DNA of 64,000 nt from Chryseobacterium oranimense (GCF_025244725.1 NZ_CP104203.1:930001-994000), one strand, 5' to 3'; positions 8,375 to 17,467 are shown, counted from the stretch's first letter. Program-made: numbers and translations. The notes: a model not told the origin generated them from the sequence alone.

Positions 8375-8527
8375 TTAGTTAGTCTCAGTAACTGTTTCTT
8401 TAACAGTTTCTTTAACACTTACTTTTACTCCGTCAGCAGCTAATCCGCCTCTGATTTTGCTTTCGTCTAGTGGTGACAAAGTTTTTGCATTTAGAAAGTT
8501 CTTTGCGTTGAATGATTTGTTTTTCAT
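8375..8527 (-). CDS. Double-glycine peptide precursor (candidate RiPP)
   Basis: 50 residues. Residues 1-28 form a Lys/Asn-rich leader starting MKNKSFNAKNFLNAKTLS and ending LDESKIRGG at residue 28, a double-glycine cleavage site for C39 peptidases. The 22-residue core (29-50) contains VKVS followed by VKETVKETVTET, a four-residue pattern encoded by 12-base tandem units. There are no Cys residues and no aromatic residues in the core, so lanthionine or sactipeptide chemistry is excluded; Thr, Glu, Lys and Asp remain as possible targets. An A/T-rich leader without Shine-Dalgarno precedes the ATG. The C39 exporter, JmjC-like oxygenase and outer-membrane barrel surround it on the same strand. The coding call is strong from context; the modification is unknown. 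Confidence 0.8.
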   Translation of the reverse strand: MKNKSFNAKNFLNAKTLSPLDESKIRGGLAADGVKVSVKETVKETVTETN

Positions 8528-8591
8528 TGTTATAAAATTTAAAATTAAAATTATGAGCTGTAGTTTATAGACATGGAGCTCTTATGGGTCT

Positions 8592-8605
8592 TTTCTTGCA
8601 AGAAA
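8592..8605. promoter_or_regulatory. 14-bp perfect palindrome before the peptide gene
   Basis: tttcttgcaagaaa lies between the barrel gene's stop and the precursor start, in the only 83-base gap available for an internal promoter. It could be an operator. No good TAnnTTTG element was found next to it. Confidence 0.3.
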
Positions 8606-8610
8606 TATCT

Positions 8611-10989
8611 TTATCTGACCCGATTAAATTCTTCTGTATTTTTTTCTTTTCTCATCTTATTACCGAAAGATTTCCCAAAATTGTAAGACATTGATAACCT
8701 TACAAATCTGTCATCGTAATAATTGGTAATTGAATTTTTAATCGAGTTGGTATATGTTGTATATGTAGGACGGTTGGAGCTGAGCATATCATTTAAATGA
8801 AGAGACAAAACAAGCTTTTTGTTTAGCAAGAGCATTTTTAGTGAAATATCAAGTTGATTATAAGCTGTATTTTTATCAAGGCCTAATGTTCCTGCTGTGA
8901 CGTATAAAAAATTAATGTTTGCAAAAAAAGTTTTGTTTTTATTAAAAATAATATCTGTATTGAAAGTAAATTCACCATTCCAGCCTTTTAGTGAAGGGAG
9001 TAATGCTTCAATCTCAGATTTTGCATAACTGTAATAAATATCAACGATTAAATTAGCGCTTAACCAAGAAACAGGATTTATAGAAAATGTCTGATTGAGA
9101 CCTATCGTTTTGTTCACTAAATAATTAATCGGATATATACGCTGGATATTTGTACTTGAATCTAAAAATGTAACCTGTCCGAAGCCGTTATCTATATAAG
9201 TAAAATACAGATTTGTATTATAATTGTTTTTATAGCTGTATCCCAATTCGATATTATCAGTAAACGAAGGCTGTAAAAAAGGATTTCCTTCTGAATACAT
9301 ATACGGTGAAGTTATCCATCGGAAAGGATTTAAAAAATTATAGGAAGGTCTTTGGATTCGTCTTCCATAATTAATGGAATAAGAATTGTCTTTATTAGGG
9401 GTGTATACAACGTACAGGGTTGGAAAAAATTTAGTGAATTTCATTTTATTTCTTTCCTGTAACGTTGCGGAAATGCCTTCGGTTTGAGTGTTTTCCATTC
9501 TCATCCCTAATTTAATTTCCCATTCATCAGCTATCTTTTTATACCCTGAAAAATACAATGACTGTGTGTTTTCCGTATAGTTGAAAAGATTACTTTGATT
9601 AGCATCCAGTTCGGTAGTATTATCATTAACCTCAAAGTATTTAAAATCATTTTCAGTTGTGATAAAAGATGCTCTGGCACCATAGTTTAGCTTGATCCAC
9701 TCCAGCGGATGCTCCATATCGATATTAATGGAATTATTGCGGATATTCTGTTCCCCTTTATTAATAGCAGAAGTTAAAGGAACCGAATTTCCCGAGAATG
9801 TTTTTATTGTATTAAACGGTCGATAGGAATCATTGACATAATTGAAAAAGTCGTAGTCCAGGGAAAGTTTTCGTCCTACAGAATCCATCAGATAAACAAC
9901 ATGATAATTTAATTGGTTGGAAATTCTTTTTCTTTCATTTCTGCCCTTTGTTATAAAAAGTGAATCTATAGTACGGCCTGCAATATCTGTCAGCTGACTT
10001 GTATTGTTGTCAAATACAACAGGCTTGTTGTTGGCATGGTTAAATACTAACCCCATAGACCATTTTTTGGAGATCTCATAATCCAGCCCTAGGTTGAATG
10101 AAGCAGAGTTAGTCCGGTCCCTTCTGTTATTTGTTTCCTGCCATATCAGGTCCGGGTAGTAAATTTTATTGCTTTCTACAGGACCCAGTGAACCATATAT
10201 GTATGAAGCCGAGCTGCTTAATGTTATTTTATCTTTTTTCATGTTATAGGACGCAGAACCTGAACCCGTAGCATATGTTGCCTGTTTGTAAGTAGTGCTG
10301 ATATTCCCATTCCATGAATTGGATTTTGCCTTTTTCGTTTTTATATTGACAATTCCGCTGTTTCCTTCCGCATTATATTTGGAAGGCGGCAGGGTAATGA
10401 TTTCAATACTTTTTATATTTTCAGACTTTATGGTTTTTAGATAATTAATGAGATCATCACCGGTAAGCTGGATGATTCTTTCATCCACCATAACGGATAA
10501 ACCGCTTTTGCCTACCATTGAAATCTGGTCATTCTGAACTTTCACCCGTGGAGCGACCCTCAGAACATCCATTACATCACCTCCCGCAGCAGCAGTGGAA
10601 TTCTCCACATTGAAGATCAAGCGGTCAACCTTTCGCTCAATCAAAGCCTTTTTTCCTGTCATCCTTACTTCCTCTATCTGGTTGGTTCCGGAAGGAAAGT
10701 TTATATTTTGTATTACATTTTGTGTAAGATCAATTTCTTTTCTGGTATGGCTTCCCAGGTAACTTCCGTAAAGAGTATAATGTCCCGAAGCAAGATCACT
10801 GAACTTGTAATTCCCGATACTGTCCGATATGATTTCTGAGATTGTTACTGAATCTTTTTTAAGAATTAATGATGCATAAGCAATCGCTTTATTTTCCTCA
10901 ACACTTCTTCCGCTTATAGAATAGTTTTGAGAAAATATAATTTCCGGTAAGCAGCAAAAAAATGCAAGCCAAAGAAATTTAAAGCTCAT
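8611..10989 (-). CDS. Outer-membrane beta-barrel protein with carboxypeptidase-like and plug domains (PF14905 type)
   Basis: 792 residues. A signal peptide (1-20, ending IIFSQ) is followed by a carboxypeptidase-regulatory-like Ig domain (about 22-105, SISGRSVEENKAIAYAS). Next comes a TonB-receptor-like plug (about 110-220, with LIFNVENSTAAAGGDVMDVL, and IEIITLPPSKYNAEGNSGIV). The rest is alternating beta strands of a barrel, ending RLSMSYNFGKSFG. This architecture is the 'outer membrane beta-barrel family' of Bacteroidota, sometimes linked to peptide clusters. It is first in the minus-strand set barrel-precursor-oxygenase-exporter and may carry the mature peptide across the outer membrane, or be its receptor. 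Upstream is a TTG-N19-TTCCTTTG promoter. Confidence 0.9.
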   Translation of the reverse strand: MSFKFLWLAFFCCLPEIIFSQNYSISGRSVEENKAIAYASLILKKDSVTISEIISDSIGNYKFSDLASGHYTLYGSYLGSHTRKEIDLTQNVIQNINFPSGTNQIEEVRMTGKKALIERKVDRLIFNVENSTAAAGGDVMDVLRVAPRVKVQNDQISMVGKSGLSVMVDERIIQLTGDDLINYLKTIKSENIKSIEIITLPPSKYNAEGNSGIVNIKTKKAKSNSWNGNISTTYKQATYATGSGSASYNMKKDKITLSSSASYIYGSLGPVESNKIYYPDLIWQETNNRRDRTNSASFNLGLDYEISKKWSMGLVFNHANNKPVVFDNNTSQLTDIAGRTIDSLFITKGRNERKRISNQLNYHVVYLMDSVGRKLSLDYDFFNYVNDSYRPFNTIKTFSGNSVPLTSAINKGEQNIRNNSINIDMEHPLEWIKLNYGARASFITTENDFKYFEVNDNTTELDANQSNLFNYTENTQSLYFSGYKKIADEWEIKLGMRMENTQTEGISATLQERNKMKFTKFFPTLYVVYTPNKDNSYSINYGRRIQRPSYNFLNPFRWITSPYMYSEGNPFLQPSFTDNIELGYSYKNNYNTNLYFTYIDNGFGQVTFLDSSTNIQRIYPINYLVNKTIGLNQTFSINPVSWLSANLIVDIYYSYAKSEIEALLPSLKGWNGEFTFNTDIIFNKNKTFFANINFLYVTAGTLGLDKNTAYNQLDISLKMLLLNKKLVLSLHLNDMLSSNRPTYTTYTNSIKNSITNYYDDRFVRLSMSYNFGKSFGNKMRKEKNTEEFNRVR

Positions 10990-11034
10990 GTTATTGGTTA
11001 TTATTTTTTAGTTTTGGATTTTTTATATCCCTAG

Positions 11035-11064
11035 CAAAGGAAATAAAAAAATATTTAGAAACAA
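11035..11064 (-). promoter_or_regulatory. Probable promoter of the barrel/RiPP operon
   Basis: Minus-strand TTG (11062-11064), a 19-base spacer and TTCCTTTG (11035-11042), one base off the flavobacterial TAnnTTTG. It lies 46 bases before the barrel start codon. The remainder of the 10990-11326 gap is AT-rich and shows no gene. Confidence 0.6.
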
Positions 11065-11326
11065 AATTTAATATTATTTTTTTTGTAAATATCTATAAAA
11101 CAGAAAAATATATCTAATAGTAAAGCCTGATTATAAAGTAATAATACCCTTTGAAGGGAAATATTATAAATGTTTAAAAACTATTTTCAAAAAATGGATA
11201 GATAAGTAAATTGAAATTATGTGTAGAAAAACAAGCCGGTTAGGTTTTTTATACTGTTCCTGAAAAATCACCAGGATATTTCTTTCATAAAAAATGAGAA
11301 CTTAGCTGATAGTAAAACAAAATAAA

Positions 11327-12433
11327 TTAACCTATAATTGGGGATATTCTGTTATAATTTTTCAATATTTCAAGAAGCTGTTGTTGCGGAAGCTTATGCA
11401 TTATACTTCCATTATGGCCTTCCATGGTTTCTGCAGCAATCATAGCGTTAATGATGGCTTCTTCTACAGATTGGGCCGTTGCTTCGAATAATGGATTCAT
11501 TGCATCATTGGAGAGCTGTTCCACTTTTGTAGTGTTTTGCCTGTGAAAAGCATCCGGGTTGGCTGTCGAAAAGGTGATAAAAATATCTCCCGATCCGTTA
11601 TTGCCATATCCGCCTACTGCACCTATTCCTAAAGAAACTCTTGTTGCTATTCTTTTCAGCTGGTGTGGCAGCAGAGGGGCATCAGTAGCCACTACCACTA
11701 CAATAGAACCATCGCCTTCTTTAAAAGGATGGGTTGTGTGGAGGCCGGCGTCAGGCAGATTAGATATTTCCTTACCAACAGGGACACCTGCAATGGTCAG
11801 ATGCTTTTTTTCTCCAAAATTAGACTGTACCAAAGTACCGACAGTATATGTTTTTTCATTTATATGGATCAATCTTGATGCTGTTCCGGTACCTGCTTTG
11901 AAGCCGAAGCTCCTCATTCCTGTTCCGCCCCCTGTATTACCTTCCTGTAGATTTCCGGATCTGGCATTATTTAAGGCTTCATATACGTGCTTCTCTTTCA
12001 CATGAAAACCATAAATATCATTTAAAATACCATCATAGGTTTCTGCAACCACCGGATAGGTATACCAGTTTTCCTCTTTGTACCAGCCGGTTTCTACAAA
12101 CCATTTCAAAACGGAATCCCGTACTGTTCCTACACTGTTGGTATTGGTAATCATGATGGGAGTTTCCAGAAAACCGGATTCTGTGATCCATGTAGTGCCC
12201 GTCATTTCTCCATTTCCGTTTAATGCATGCCAGCCCGCAAAAACAGGATTGTAATGTTTTCCTCTGGGCAAAATGGCCGTAACTCCTGTCCTGATTTTTG
12301 GATCTTCTGAAATAATAGTACTGTAACCAACTTCAATGCCTGCTACATCAGTTATGGCATTAAATTCTCCGGGAATGCCTTCAAAAGGTATTCCAAGATC
12401 TCTTGCTCTGGGTTTTTGCTTGCTCATATTCAT
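11327..12433 (-). CDS. P1 family aminopeptidase/amidase (DmpA-like)
   Basis: 368 residues, normal for the DmpA/BapA family of N-terminal-nucleophile hydrolases, which cut themselves before an internal Ser. Recognisable parts are RARDLGIPFEGIPGEFNAIT, VEVGYSTII, RTGVTAILPRG, GNTGGGTGMRSFGFKAGTG and GDGSIVVVVATDAPLLP. The Ser in the last segment is the expected autocleavage site and nucleophile. Substrates are D-amino-acid peptides, beta-peptides or amides; which one cannot be read. No signal peptide is evident. It is 25 bases after the epoxide-hydrolase-like gene and in one operon with it. ATGs at 12433 and 12427 are both possible starts. Confidence 0.92.
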   Translation of the reverse strand: MNMSKQKPRARDLGIPFEGIPGEFNAITDVAGIEVGYSTIISEDPKIRTGVTAILPRGKHYNPVFAGWHALNGNGEMTGTTWITESGFLETPIMITNTNSVGTVRDSVLKWFVETGWYKEENWYTYPVVAETYDGILNDIYGFHVKEKHVYEALNNARSGNLQEGNTGGGTGMRSFGFKAGTGTASRLIHINEKTYTVGTLVQSNFGEKKHLTIAGVPVGKEISNLPDAGLHTTHPFKEGDGSIVVVVATDAPLLPHQLKRIATRVSLGIGAVGGYGNNGSGDIFITFSTANPDAFHRQNTTKVEQLSNDAMNPLFEATAQSVEEAIINAMIAAETMEGHNGSIMHKLPQQQLLEILKNYNRISPIIG

Positions 12434-12458
12434 CTGAGTGATATTAATATTTTGAAAA

Positions 12459-13340
12459 TTAATTGAGAAATTTTAAAAGTTCTTTTAAAAATGATTCAGG
12501 ATTTTCTTCCACTACCCAATGGGCGGTATTCGGAATTTGTACGGCTGTAATGTTTTCACATACTTCTTCCATCATTTCTTTCATTAAAGGACCACTTGTG
12601 CTGATCGTTCCTCCTACAGCCAGCACAGGAATAGTAAGTTTTCCGTTTTTAGACAGGCTTTCTTTGTTATCAAGAATATCCCGGTCAAATGCGCGGTAAA
12701 CTTCCAGGCCGGCTTTCATAGCACCGGGAGCAGAATAAGCACAGGTGAATATATCAATATCTTTATCCGTAATGGCACCGGTATTATAGATGCGGTAGTT
12801 GAAGAAAGACTGCAGGTATTCCCTTTCTTTGCCGGCGATAAGCATTTCCGGTAAATCGAGGACATTATGAAATGCAAAATGCCATACCCTGTGGTCTGTC
12901 CGTATGGCATCAAATATTTTTGTGCCAGGAAGCGGGGCATCAATTACCACCAAATGAGAAGTTTCCTCCCTGTATTCCTGGGCATAAGCGTATGCTACCA
13001 TAAGCCCGATGTCATGTCCTGCAATAATTACAGGGTTTTCTATGTGAAGATGCTCTTTGATCAGGAAGTGAATATCCGCGGCCATCGTTTTTTTATCATA
13101 TCCTGAAGCCGGTTTCCAGGAATTTCCTGCTCCCCGGTAATCTACGGCAATTACCCTGTAGCCTTCTTTTGCCAGTTCAGGCATAATATACCGCCATTCC
13201 CACCATGTCTGGGGAAATCCATGAAGAAGGACGATTACTTTTTCACCCTTTCCTGTTTCTGCATAATGAATGCGGAGGTTGCTGTCTATAATAGCCATTC
13301 CGTGAATTATTGCCGGATTCAATGTTTCTTTTTCAGTCAT
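12459..13340 (-). CDS. Alpha/beta hydrolase, epoxide hydrolase-like
   Basis: 293 residues. The fold is marked by VIVLLHGFPQTWWEWRYIMP (oxyanion hole), IAVDYRGAGNSWKP and IIAGHDIGLMVAYAYA. The residue at the nucleophile elbow is Asp, as in epoxide hydrolases and haloalkane dehalogenases rather than esterases. A cap domain lies between about residues 150 and 220, and the catalytic His is in IPNTAHWVVEENP. The pair with a P1 amidase suggests breakdown of a small organic compound; the substrate is unknown. The Lrp-family gene diverges upstream and may regulate the pair. Confidence 0.9.
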   Translation of the reverse strand: MTEKETLNPAIIHGMAIIDSNLRIHYAETGKGEKVIVLLHGFPQTWWEWRYIMPELAKEGYRVIAVDYRGAGNSWKPASGYDKKTMAADIHFLIKEHLHIENPVIIAGHDIGLMVAYAYAQEYREETSHLVVIDAPLPGTKIFDAIRTDHRVWHFAFHNVLDLPEMLIAGKEREYLQSFFNYRIYNTGAITDKDIDIFTCAYSAPGAMKAGLEVYRAFDRDILDNKESLSKNGKLTIPVLAVGGTISTSGPLMKEMMEEVCENITAVQIPNTAHWVVEENPESFLKELLKFLN

Positions 13341-13499
13341 ATCCTTGTTTTAATTGATGTATATTTGTAAAGCGCATTAGACTAATGCTGAATAGGTTAC
13401 TTTTTATTCTCTGTAAAATTAGATCAGGCCCGGATGAATCCTGCTTTTCTTTCAAAAGAATATCATAGTAAAACTTTAGAATCAACTTTTTTTAATCAT

Positions 13500-13937
13500 A
13501 TGCAACTGGATCAACTACATTATGCCATTTTGAATGAACTGCAGCTGAATGCGAGAATGAGTAATGCGGAAATAGGGCGGAGGATAGGACTCACTGCTCC
13601 TGCTGTAGCAGAAAGGATTAAAAAAATGCAGGAAGAAGGTATTATAAAAAGCTTTACAGCTGCGGTTGAGTTTTCTAAACTTGATTATCTTCAAAGAGTC
13701 ATGATTGCGATAAAGCTGCCACCCGATAATATCCCTGGATTTTTGAAAGAAGCAGAAAAGACAGAAGGAATTACCAAAATAGTTCACACTACAGGTGAAT
13801 ACTGTTTTTTTATTGATATGGTACTGAAATCAACAGAAGAGTTAGTTCCTGTTCTGAACAAATTAAGAAAATTCGGGGAAACCACTACTTTCTCAATACT
13901 GGCAGTTCCGGTTGATTCTAAAGCCGTTCGCTTATAA
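13500..13937 (+). CDS. Lrp/AsnC family transcriptional regulator
   Basis: 145 residues from the ATG at 13500, the usual family length; the longer frame from 13434 adds 22 residues without similarity. The N-terminal winged HTH is clear (LDQLHYAILNELQLNARMSN, then AEIGRRIGLTAPAVAERIKK). The C-terminal half is the RAM ligand-binding/oligomer domain (GEYCFFIDMVLKSTEELVPV). It likely senses an amino acid or related small molecule. It diverges from the hydrolase/P1 operon and is followed by a bidirectional hairpin shared with the MFS gene. Confidence 0.92.
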   Translation: MQLDQLHYAILNELQLNARMSNAEIGRRIGLTAPAVAERIKKMQEEGIIKSFTAAVEFSKLDYLQRVMIAIKLPPDNIPGFLKEAEKTEGITKIVHTTGEYCFFIDMVLKSTEELVPVLNKLRKFGETTTFSILAVPVDSKAVRL

Positions 13938-13977
13938 ATTGTAAATATTATTTTAAACTCATTTTATCGGAATAAAA

Positions 13978-14010
13978 AAGCAGAGACTAATTCTCTGCTT
14001 GTTCTTTTTT
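13978..14010. terminator. Bidirectional terminator between lrp-like and MFS genes
   Basis: Perfect stem aagcagaga/tctctgctt with loop ctaat and T-runs on both strands. The stem contains the MFS stop codon (13987-13989). Confidence 0.8.
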
Positions 14011-15201
14011 AACGGCCTGGTGCATGACCAGGATGATTCCTAAAAGCATAAAGGCAATTATCAGATACCGCCATGCAAGACCTTGCTGTTCAGTAACGTT
14101 TCCGCTTACCGAGATAATAAAGCTTGTAACAGACGTGATTACATACACTAATCCACCCATCAATCCGCCGGCTGTACCCGCATTTTTAGGGAAATACAAC
14201 ATGCTTGTGGTAAAAAATGAAGTGAACAGGATTCCAGAACAGATATGAATAAAAAAGGCGAAAGGTACCATGATAAACAGACTCTCTGCATAAAAGCTGG
14301 TTGCAATCAGCCCTGTAATCAGGATCAGCTGTAAAATAATCGGCTGTAAGATCCTTTCCTTAAAATCAAGTTTAAGTCTTCTTTTTCCTATAAAACCGCC
14401 GATCATCCATGAAAATCCTAATATCAGGGTACAGTATCCGATAATAACCGGCGTGAAATGAAAGGTATTTTCAATGATAAAGGGACCTGTGATATTGAAA
14501 AGCATCACAATAGAGTAGCTAAGTCCTAAAATAAATATCCCTAACATAAAAATCCTGTTTTTCAGCATCATCTTATAAAGGCTGATGTTCTCTGAAAGGT
14601 TAAGTTTCTTCCTCTCCGGTAGGCTTTCCCCGCTGAAAAACCATTCAAACAGAAACAGCATTCCTGCATAAAAAGCAAGAAAATAGAAATTGGCGTGCCA
14701 GTTAAACAGTTTTTCAAGGTATCCGCCCAGAAAAGGAGCCAGAATAGGCCCGCAGGACCAGACGATCGTGAAATAGCTCAGATAATGCTTTACTTTTTCA
14801 GAATCATAAAGATCTACAAAAATAGCCCGTGTAGCGACAACCAGTACAGAAACTGCAGCTCCCTGAAGAATACGCAGCAGGCAGATCAGCAGAATGCTGT
14901 CCGTCATCGTAATCAGGATACTGCTGATGATCAGCAGGAACAGGGCAACAAGCTTTGGACGGTAGCGCCCGATACTGTCCAGAATTCCCCCTACAAAAAG
15001 CTGTGAAATTCCGTAGCTCAGTAAATAAGACGTTAATGTGATCTGGATATCTTTTTCAGAGACCTGCATCTCCTTTGCCATGGATGGGAAGGATGGCAAA
15101 TAAATATCTGTGACAAACCCGGAAAGCGGGATCGACACGAAAGCCATAATGGTTATTAATCTGATTCTTTTTTCAGATGCTTCTTTCAATAACATAATCA
15201 T
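13987..15201 (-). CDS. MFS multidrug/sulfonamide efflux transporter, Bcr/CflA type
   Basis: 404 residues with twelve hydrophobic segments and no large extra domain. The start reads MIMLLKEASEKRIRLITIMA, followed by the family-typical DIYLPSFPSMAKEMQVSE in the first loop and the motif-A-like GGILDSIGRYRPKL between helices 2 and 3; GPILAPFLGGYLEKLFNWHA is the Bcr/CflA motif after helix 5. It is expected to use the proton gradient to export drug-like or amino-acid-like compounds through the inner membrane. The AraC gene 84 bases upstream on the same strand probably controls it. Confidence 0.93.
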   Translation of the reverse strand: MIMLLKEASEKRIRLITIMAFVSIPLSGFVTDIYLPSFPSMAKEMQVSEKDIQITLTSYLLSYGISQLFVGGILDSIGRYRPKLVALFLLIISSILITMTDSILLICLLRILQGAAVSVLVVATRAIFVDLYDSEKVKHYLSYFTIVWSCGPILAPFLGGYLEKLFNWHANFYFLAFYAGMLFLFEWFFSGESLPERKKLNLSENISLYKMMLKNRIFMLGIFILGLSYSIVMLFNITGPFIIENTFHFTPVIIGYCTLILGFSWMIGGFIGKRRLKLDFKERILQPIILQLILITGLIATSFYAESLFIMVPFAFFIHICSGILFTSFFTTSMLYFPKNAGTAGGLMGGLVYVITSVTSFIISVSGNVTEQQGLAWRYLIIAFMLLGIILVMHQAVKKEQAEN

Positions 15202-15285
15202 TCGTTATTTTACTATGCAAAAATAAATCAGGAATACCTGAAATCAATTTTAAAAGACAAAGCAAAAATTACAAAAATCAAAGAT

Positions 15286-16200
15286 TTAAAATGCATTTTT
15301 AAATTTCAGTGGTGAAACTTCAGCATGTTTTTTAAAGAAATTATTGAAATGGGAGGGTTGCTCAAATCCAAGAGTATATCCTATTTCAGCAATATCCCAG
15401 TTGGTGTATTTCAGTAGATTTTTGGATTCTTCAAATACTCTTTCCTTGATGATTTGTGTAGTGGTAAGCTGCGTTACCGATTTTACTGAAGAATTCAAAT
15501 GATTGACATGCACATTAAGATGGTCGGCAAAATCAGAAGCTGTTTTCAAAGCCAGAGGATAAGCCGGAGAATCCAGCGGAAACTGCTTGTTGAGAAGCTC
15601 ATCAAATAAACGGTATAAACGGATGTTGGCTGGAAGTTCATTAGGGTGGATATCATCTACACGGTTTTCCAGGGCCAGATGCATCACAGAGGCGAGATGA
15701 CTTTTAATACTGCTGCAGCGGAACGGGTATGTTGAGTTATTAAGCTTATACATCTGTTCAAAATAAAGGGTTGCCAGCTGTGTCTGCTCATCCGTTAAAA
15801 ATACAATGGGCTTGCTCCATTCCTTGAAAAGTGAGGTCTTTTTAAATAAATTGAATTCCGTATTTCCGCTGAAAAATTCCTGATTGAACAGGCAGAAATA
15901 TCCTTCCTGAAAATTCCCCTCACATTCCCAGGAGTACGGAATATTAGGTGACGGAAAAAAAAGGGCAGGACGATCAACATACAGTTTATGATGACCATAC
16001 TGGAATGTACCTTTTCCAATAATAAAGCTTACTTTATAATAATCACGGCGGTTGTAAGGGCTTTTAAAACTGCAGTATCTCCGCATTGAAACATTGAAAT
16101 GGGATTTTCCCGTTTCAAAATCATCGGAATCAAACATTTTAATCTGCTCGTTCCGCACACGTTTGTAATAATCCCCAATAGTTTCCAGCTGATCGCTCAT
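15286..16200 (-). CDS. AraC family transcriptional regulator
   Basis: 304 residues. The N-terminal 170 residues form a cupin-like sensor (YYKVSFIIGKGTFQYGHHKL, RPALFFPSPNIPYSWECEGN). The C-terminal 100 residues are the double HTH, ending DIAEIGYTLGFEQPSHFNNF and FKKHAEVSPLKFK. It closely resembles the protein at 38822, with the same layout and the RYC/RRKYYK-type stretch, so the two are paralogues. It precedes an MFS pump on the same strand and likely activates it in response to a small molecule. Confidence 0.92.
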   Translation of the reverse strand: MSDQLETIGDYYKRVRNEQIKMFDSDDFETGKSHFNVSMRRYCSFKSPYNRRDYYKVSFIIGKGTFQYGHHKLYVDRPALFFPSPNIPYSWECEGNFQEGYFCLFNQEFFSGNTEFNLFKKTSLFKEWSKPIVFLTDEQTQLATLYFEQMYKLNNSTYPFRCSSIKSHLASVMHLALENRVDDIHPNELPANIRLYRLFDELLNKQFPLDSPAYPLALKTASDFADHLNVHVNHLNSSVKSVTQLTTTQIIKERVFEESKNLLKYTNWDIAEIGYTLGFEQPSHFNNFFKKHAEVSPLKFKNAF

Positions 16201-16344
16201 AATATCAAAATTATAAAAATCAAAGATAAGTAAACCTGTGTTAAATTAAAGTTATTTGATTAACGTAATCATAATGAATATGATAGTTTTTGTCAATTTT
16301 CTTCAAAACCCTTTACCTTGCCATATTAATAATTTCCTGAAGAA

Positions 16345-16860
16345 TTAATTCTTATTGATTTCCAGACTCAAGATATGAGAGGGAAGCTGAAAAGGTCCGG
16401 CAGTGGTATCAGCAACAATAATGAAACCTGATTCTTTAAAAAATTCTAGGAGAGGATCATGGACCATCATATTAAGCCATATAATATCCGTAAAGCTGGC
16501 TGCAGAACGGCATTTTTTCCAAAGCGACTCTCTGATTTCCGGTGAATCGAATTCGGAAAGTATGACAAAGCTGATTTCGGTTGCTTTTTTCCCTTCAGGC
16601 AGTGCAGGATGGGCGGAGCCGCTTTTCAGAATGCTGTATCCGGCAGGTTTTTCATCTGCATAGGTAATTATAAGCTGATTGGAAAGATCATTCAGGTCAT
16701 TGATCATTTTTCTGGGATCAATCTCGTTGGCTATGTATTTTTTGATATTTTCTTCCGAAACCCGTTCTTTGTGAAGGGTGTAAACCGATGAATCGATAAT
16801 GGTTATAAGATCAGAAATTCCTTCTTCAGAACCCACAGTAAATTTTGAAATTATATTCAT
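16345..16860 (-). CDS. GNAT family N-acetyltransferase
   Basis: 171 residues with the GNAT order: N-terminal helices (DLITIIDSSVYTLHKERVSE), a beta strand with GYSILKSG, a strand ATEISFVILSEFD, and a C-terminal WLNMMVHDPLLEFFKESGF segment typical of the last helix and strand. The acetyl-CoA-binding R/Q-x-x-G-x-G/A loop is not well conserved, so substrate and even activity are open. It stands alone between the AraC gene and a long non-coding gap. Confidence 0.7.
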   Translation of the reverse strand: MNIISKFTVGSEEGISDLITIIDSSVYTLHKERVSEENIKKYIANEIDPRKMINDLNDLSNQLIITYADEKPAGYSILKSGSAHPALPEGKKATEISFVILSEFDSPEIRESLWKKCRSAASFTDIIWLNMMVHDPLLEFFKESGFIIVADTTAGPFQLPSHILSLEINKN

Positions 16861-17252
16861 GAATCTTTTTTATTCAAATTTAGAAGATTATTGTATTCAA
16901 AAGGGATACAGTTTTCATTAATTTATTCGTTACAGTTTTTTTAATTAAAAATCTTCATTTGATAATGGAAATACATGTTCTTTGTTGCAGATATGAATAG
17001 ATGTGGTTCAAAAATTTTGCAACTTTGGAATAAGAATAAATAGTTCAGATTGATGAATAAAAAATAGTTGAATTACGGTTCTCAAGGCCTATAAAATTTA
17101 AAGAAAGCCCTGAATTTTTAATTTTAATGTAAAGAAAACCAGATGGATGGTCAAATAGCAAAAAAAAATAGCATTTTAACTCAAACTTTTTCTTTCTCAG
17201 TTAGGCTGGAATTACCATAAAACCTATATTTGCAGCCTAAATTTTAAAAATA
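16861..17252. other. Non-coding AT-rich gap before the H1-like gene
   Basis: No coding frame of substance on either strand. The right end holds TATATTTG (17225-17232), a good -7 element 21 bases before the H1-like start codon. Nothing else stands out. Confidence 0.5.
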
Positions 17253-17429
17253 ATGAAAGAACTAATTGAAAAAATCAACGCTGAATTCGAAGCGTTCGCA
17301 ACTGAGGCTAACCAACAAGCAGAAAAAGGAAACAAAGCTGCAGGTACAAGAGCTCGTAAATCAGCTTTGGAACTTAGCAAACTGTTCAAAGAATTCAGAA
17401 AAGTTTCTGTAGAAGAAGCTAAAAAATAA
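17253..17429 (+). CDS. Histone H1-like protein (Hc1/PF07432 type)
   Basis: 58 residues, Lys-, Ala- and Glu-rich, all helical in character: MKELIEKINAEFEAFATEA, then ARKSALELSKLFKEFRK. This is the small histone-H1-like family common in Bacteroidota, expected to bind DNA in the nucleoid. The gene has its own -7 element (17225-17232) and a strong terminator 10 bases after the stop, so it is a single-gene, probably highly expressed unit. Confidence 0.85.
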   Translation: MKELIEKINAEFEAFATEANQQAEKGNKAAGTRARKSALELSKLFKEFRKVSVEEAKK

Positions 17430-17439
17430 TTCGTTCCCC

Positions 17440-17467
17440 AGCCGGCTCACTGAGCCGGCTTTTTTTA
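17440..17467 (+). terminator. Terminator of the H1-like gene
   Basis: GC-rich inverted repeat agccggctca/tgagccggct (17440-17449, 17451-17460) followed by seven or more T. Confidence 0.9.

Noticed and set aside
8299..8418. 40-residue N-terminal extension of the JmjC-like oxygenase
   Set aside because: It would run across the terminator hairpin at 8326-8358 and into the precursor gene; the added sequence is not like the rest. The ATG at 8298 has a proper A-rich leader.
11559..12005. 148-residue open frame on the plus strand
   Set aside because: Lies fully opposite the P1 peptidase gene, with no start context and no recognisable motif; a shadow of that gene's codon bias.
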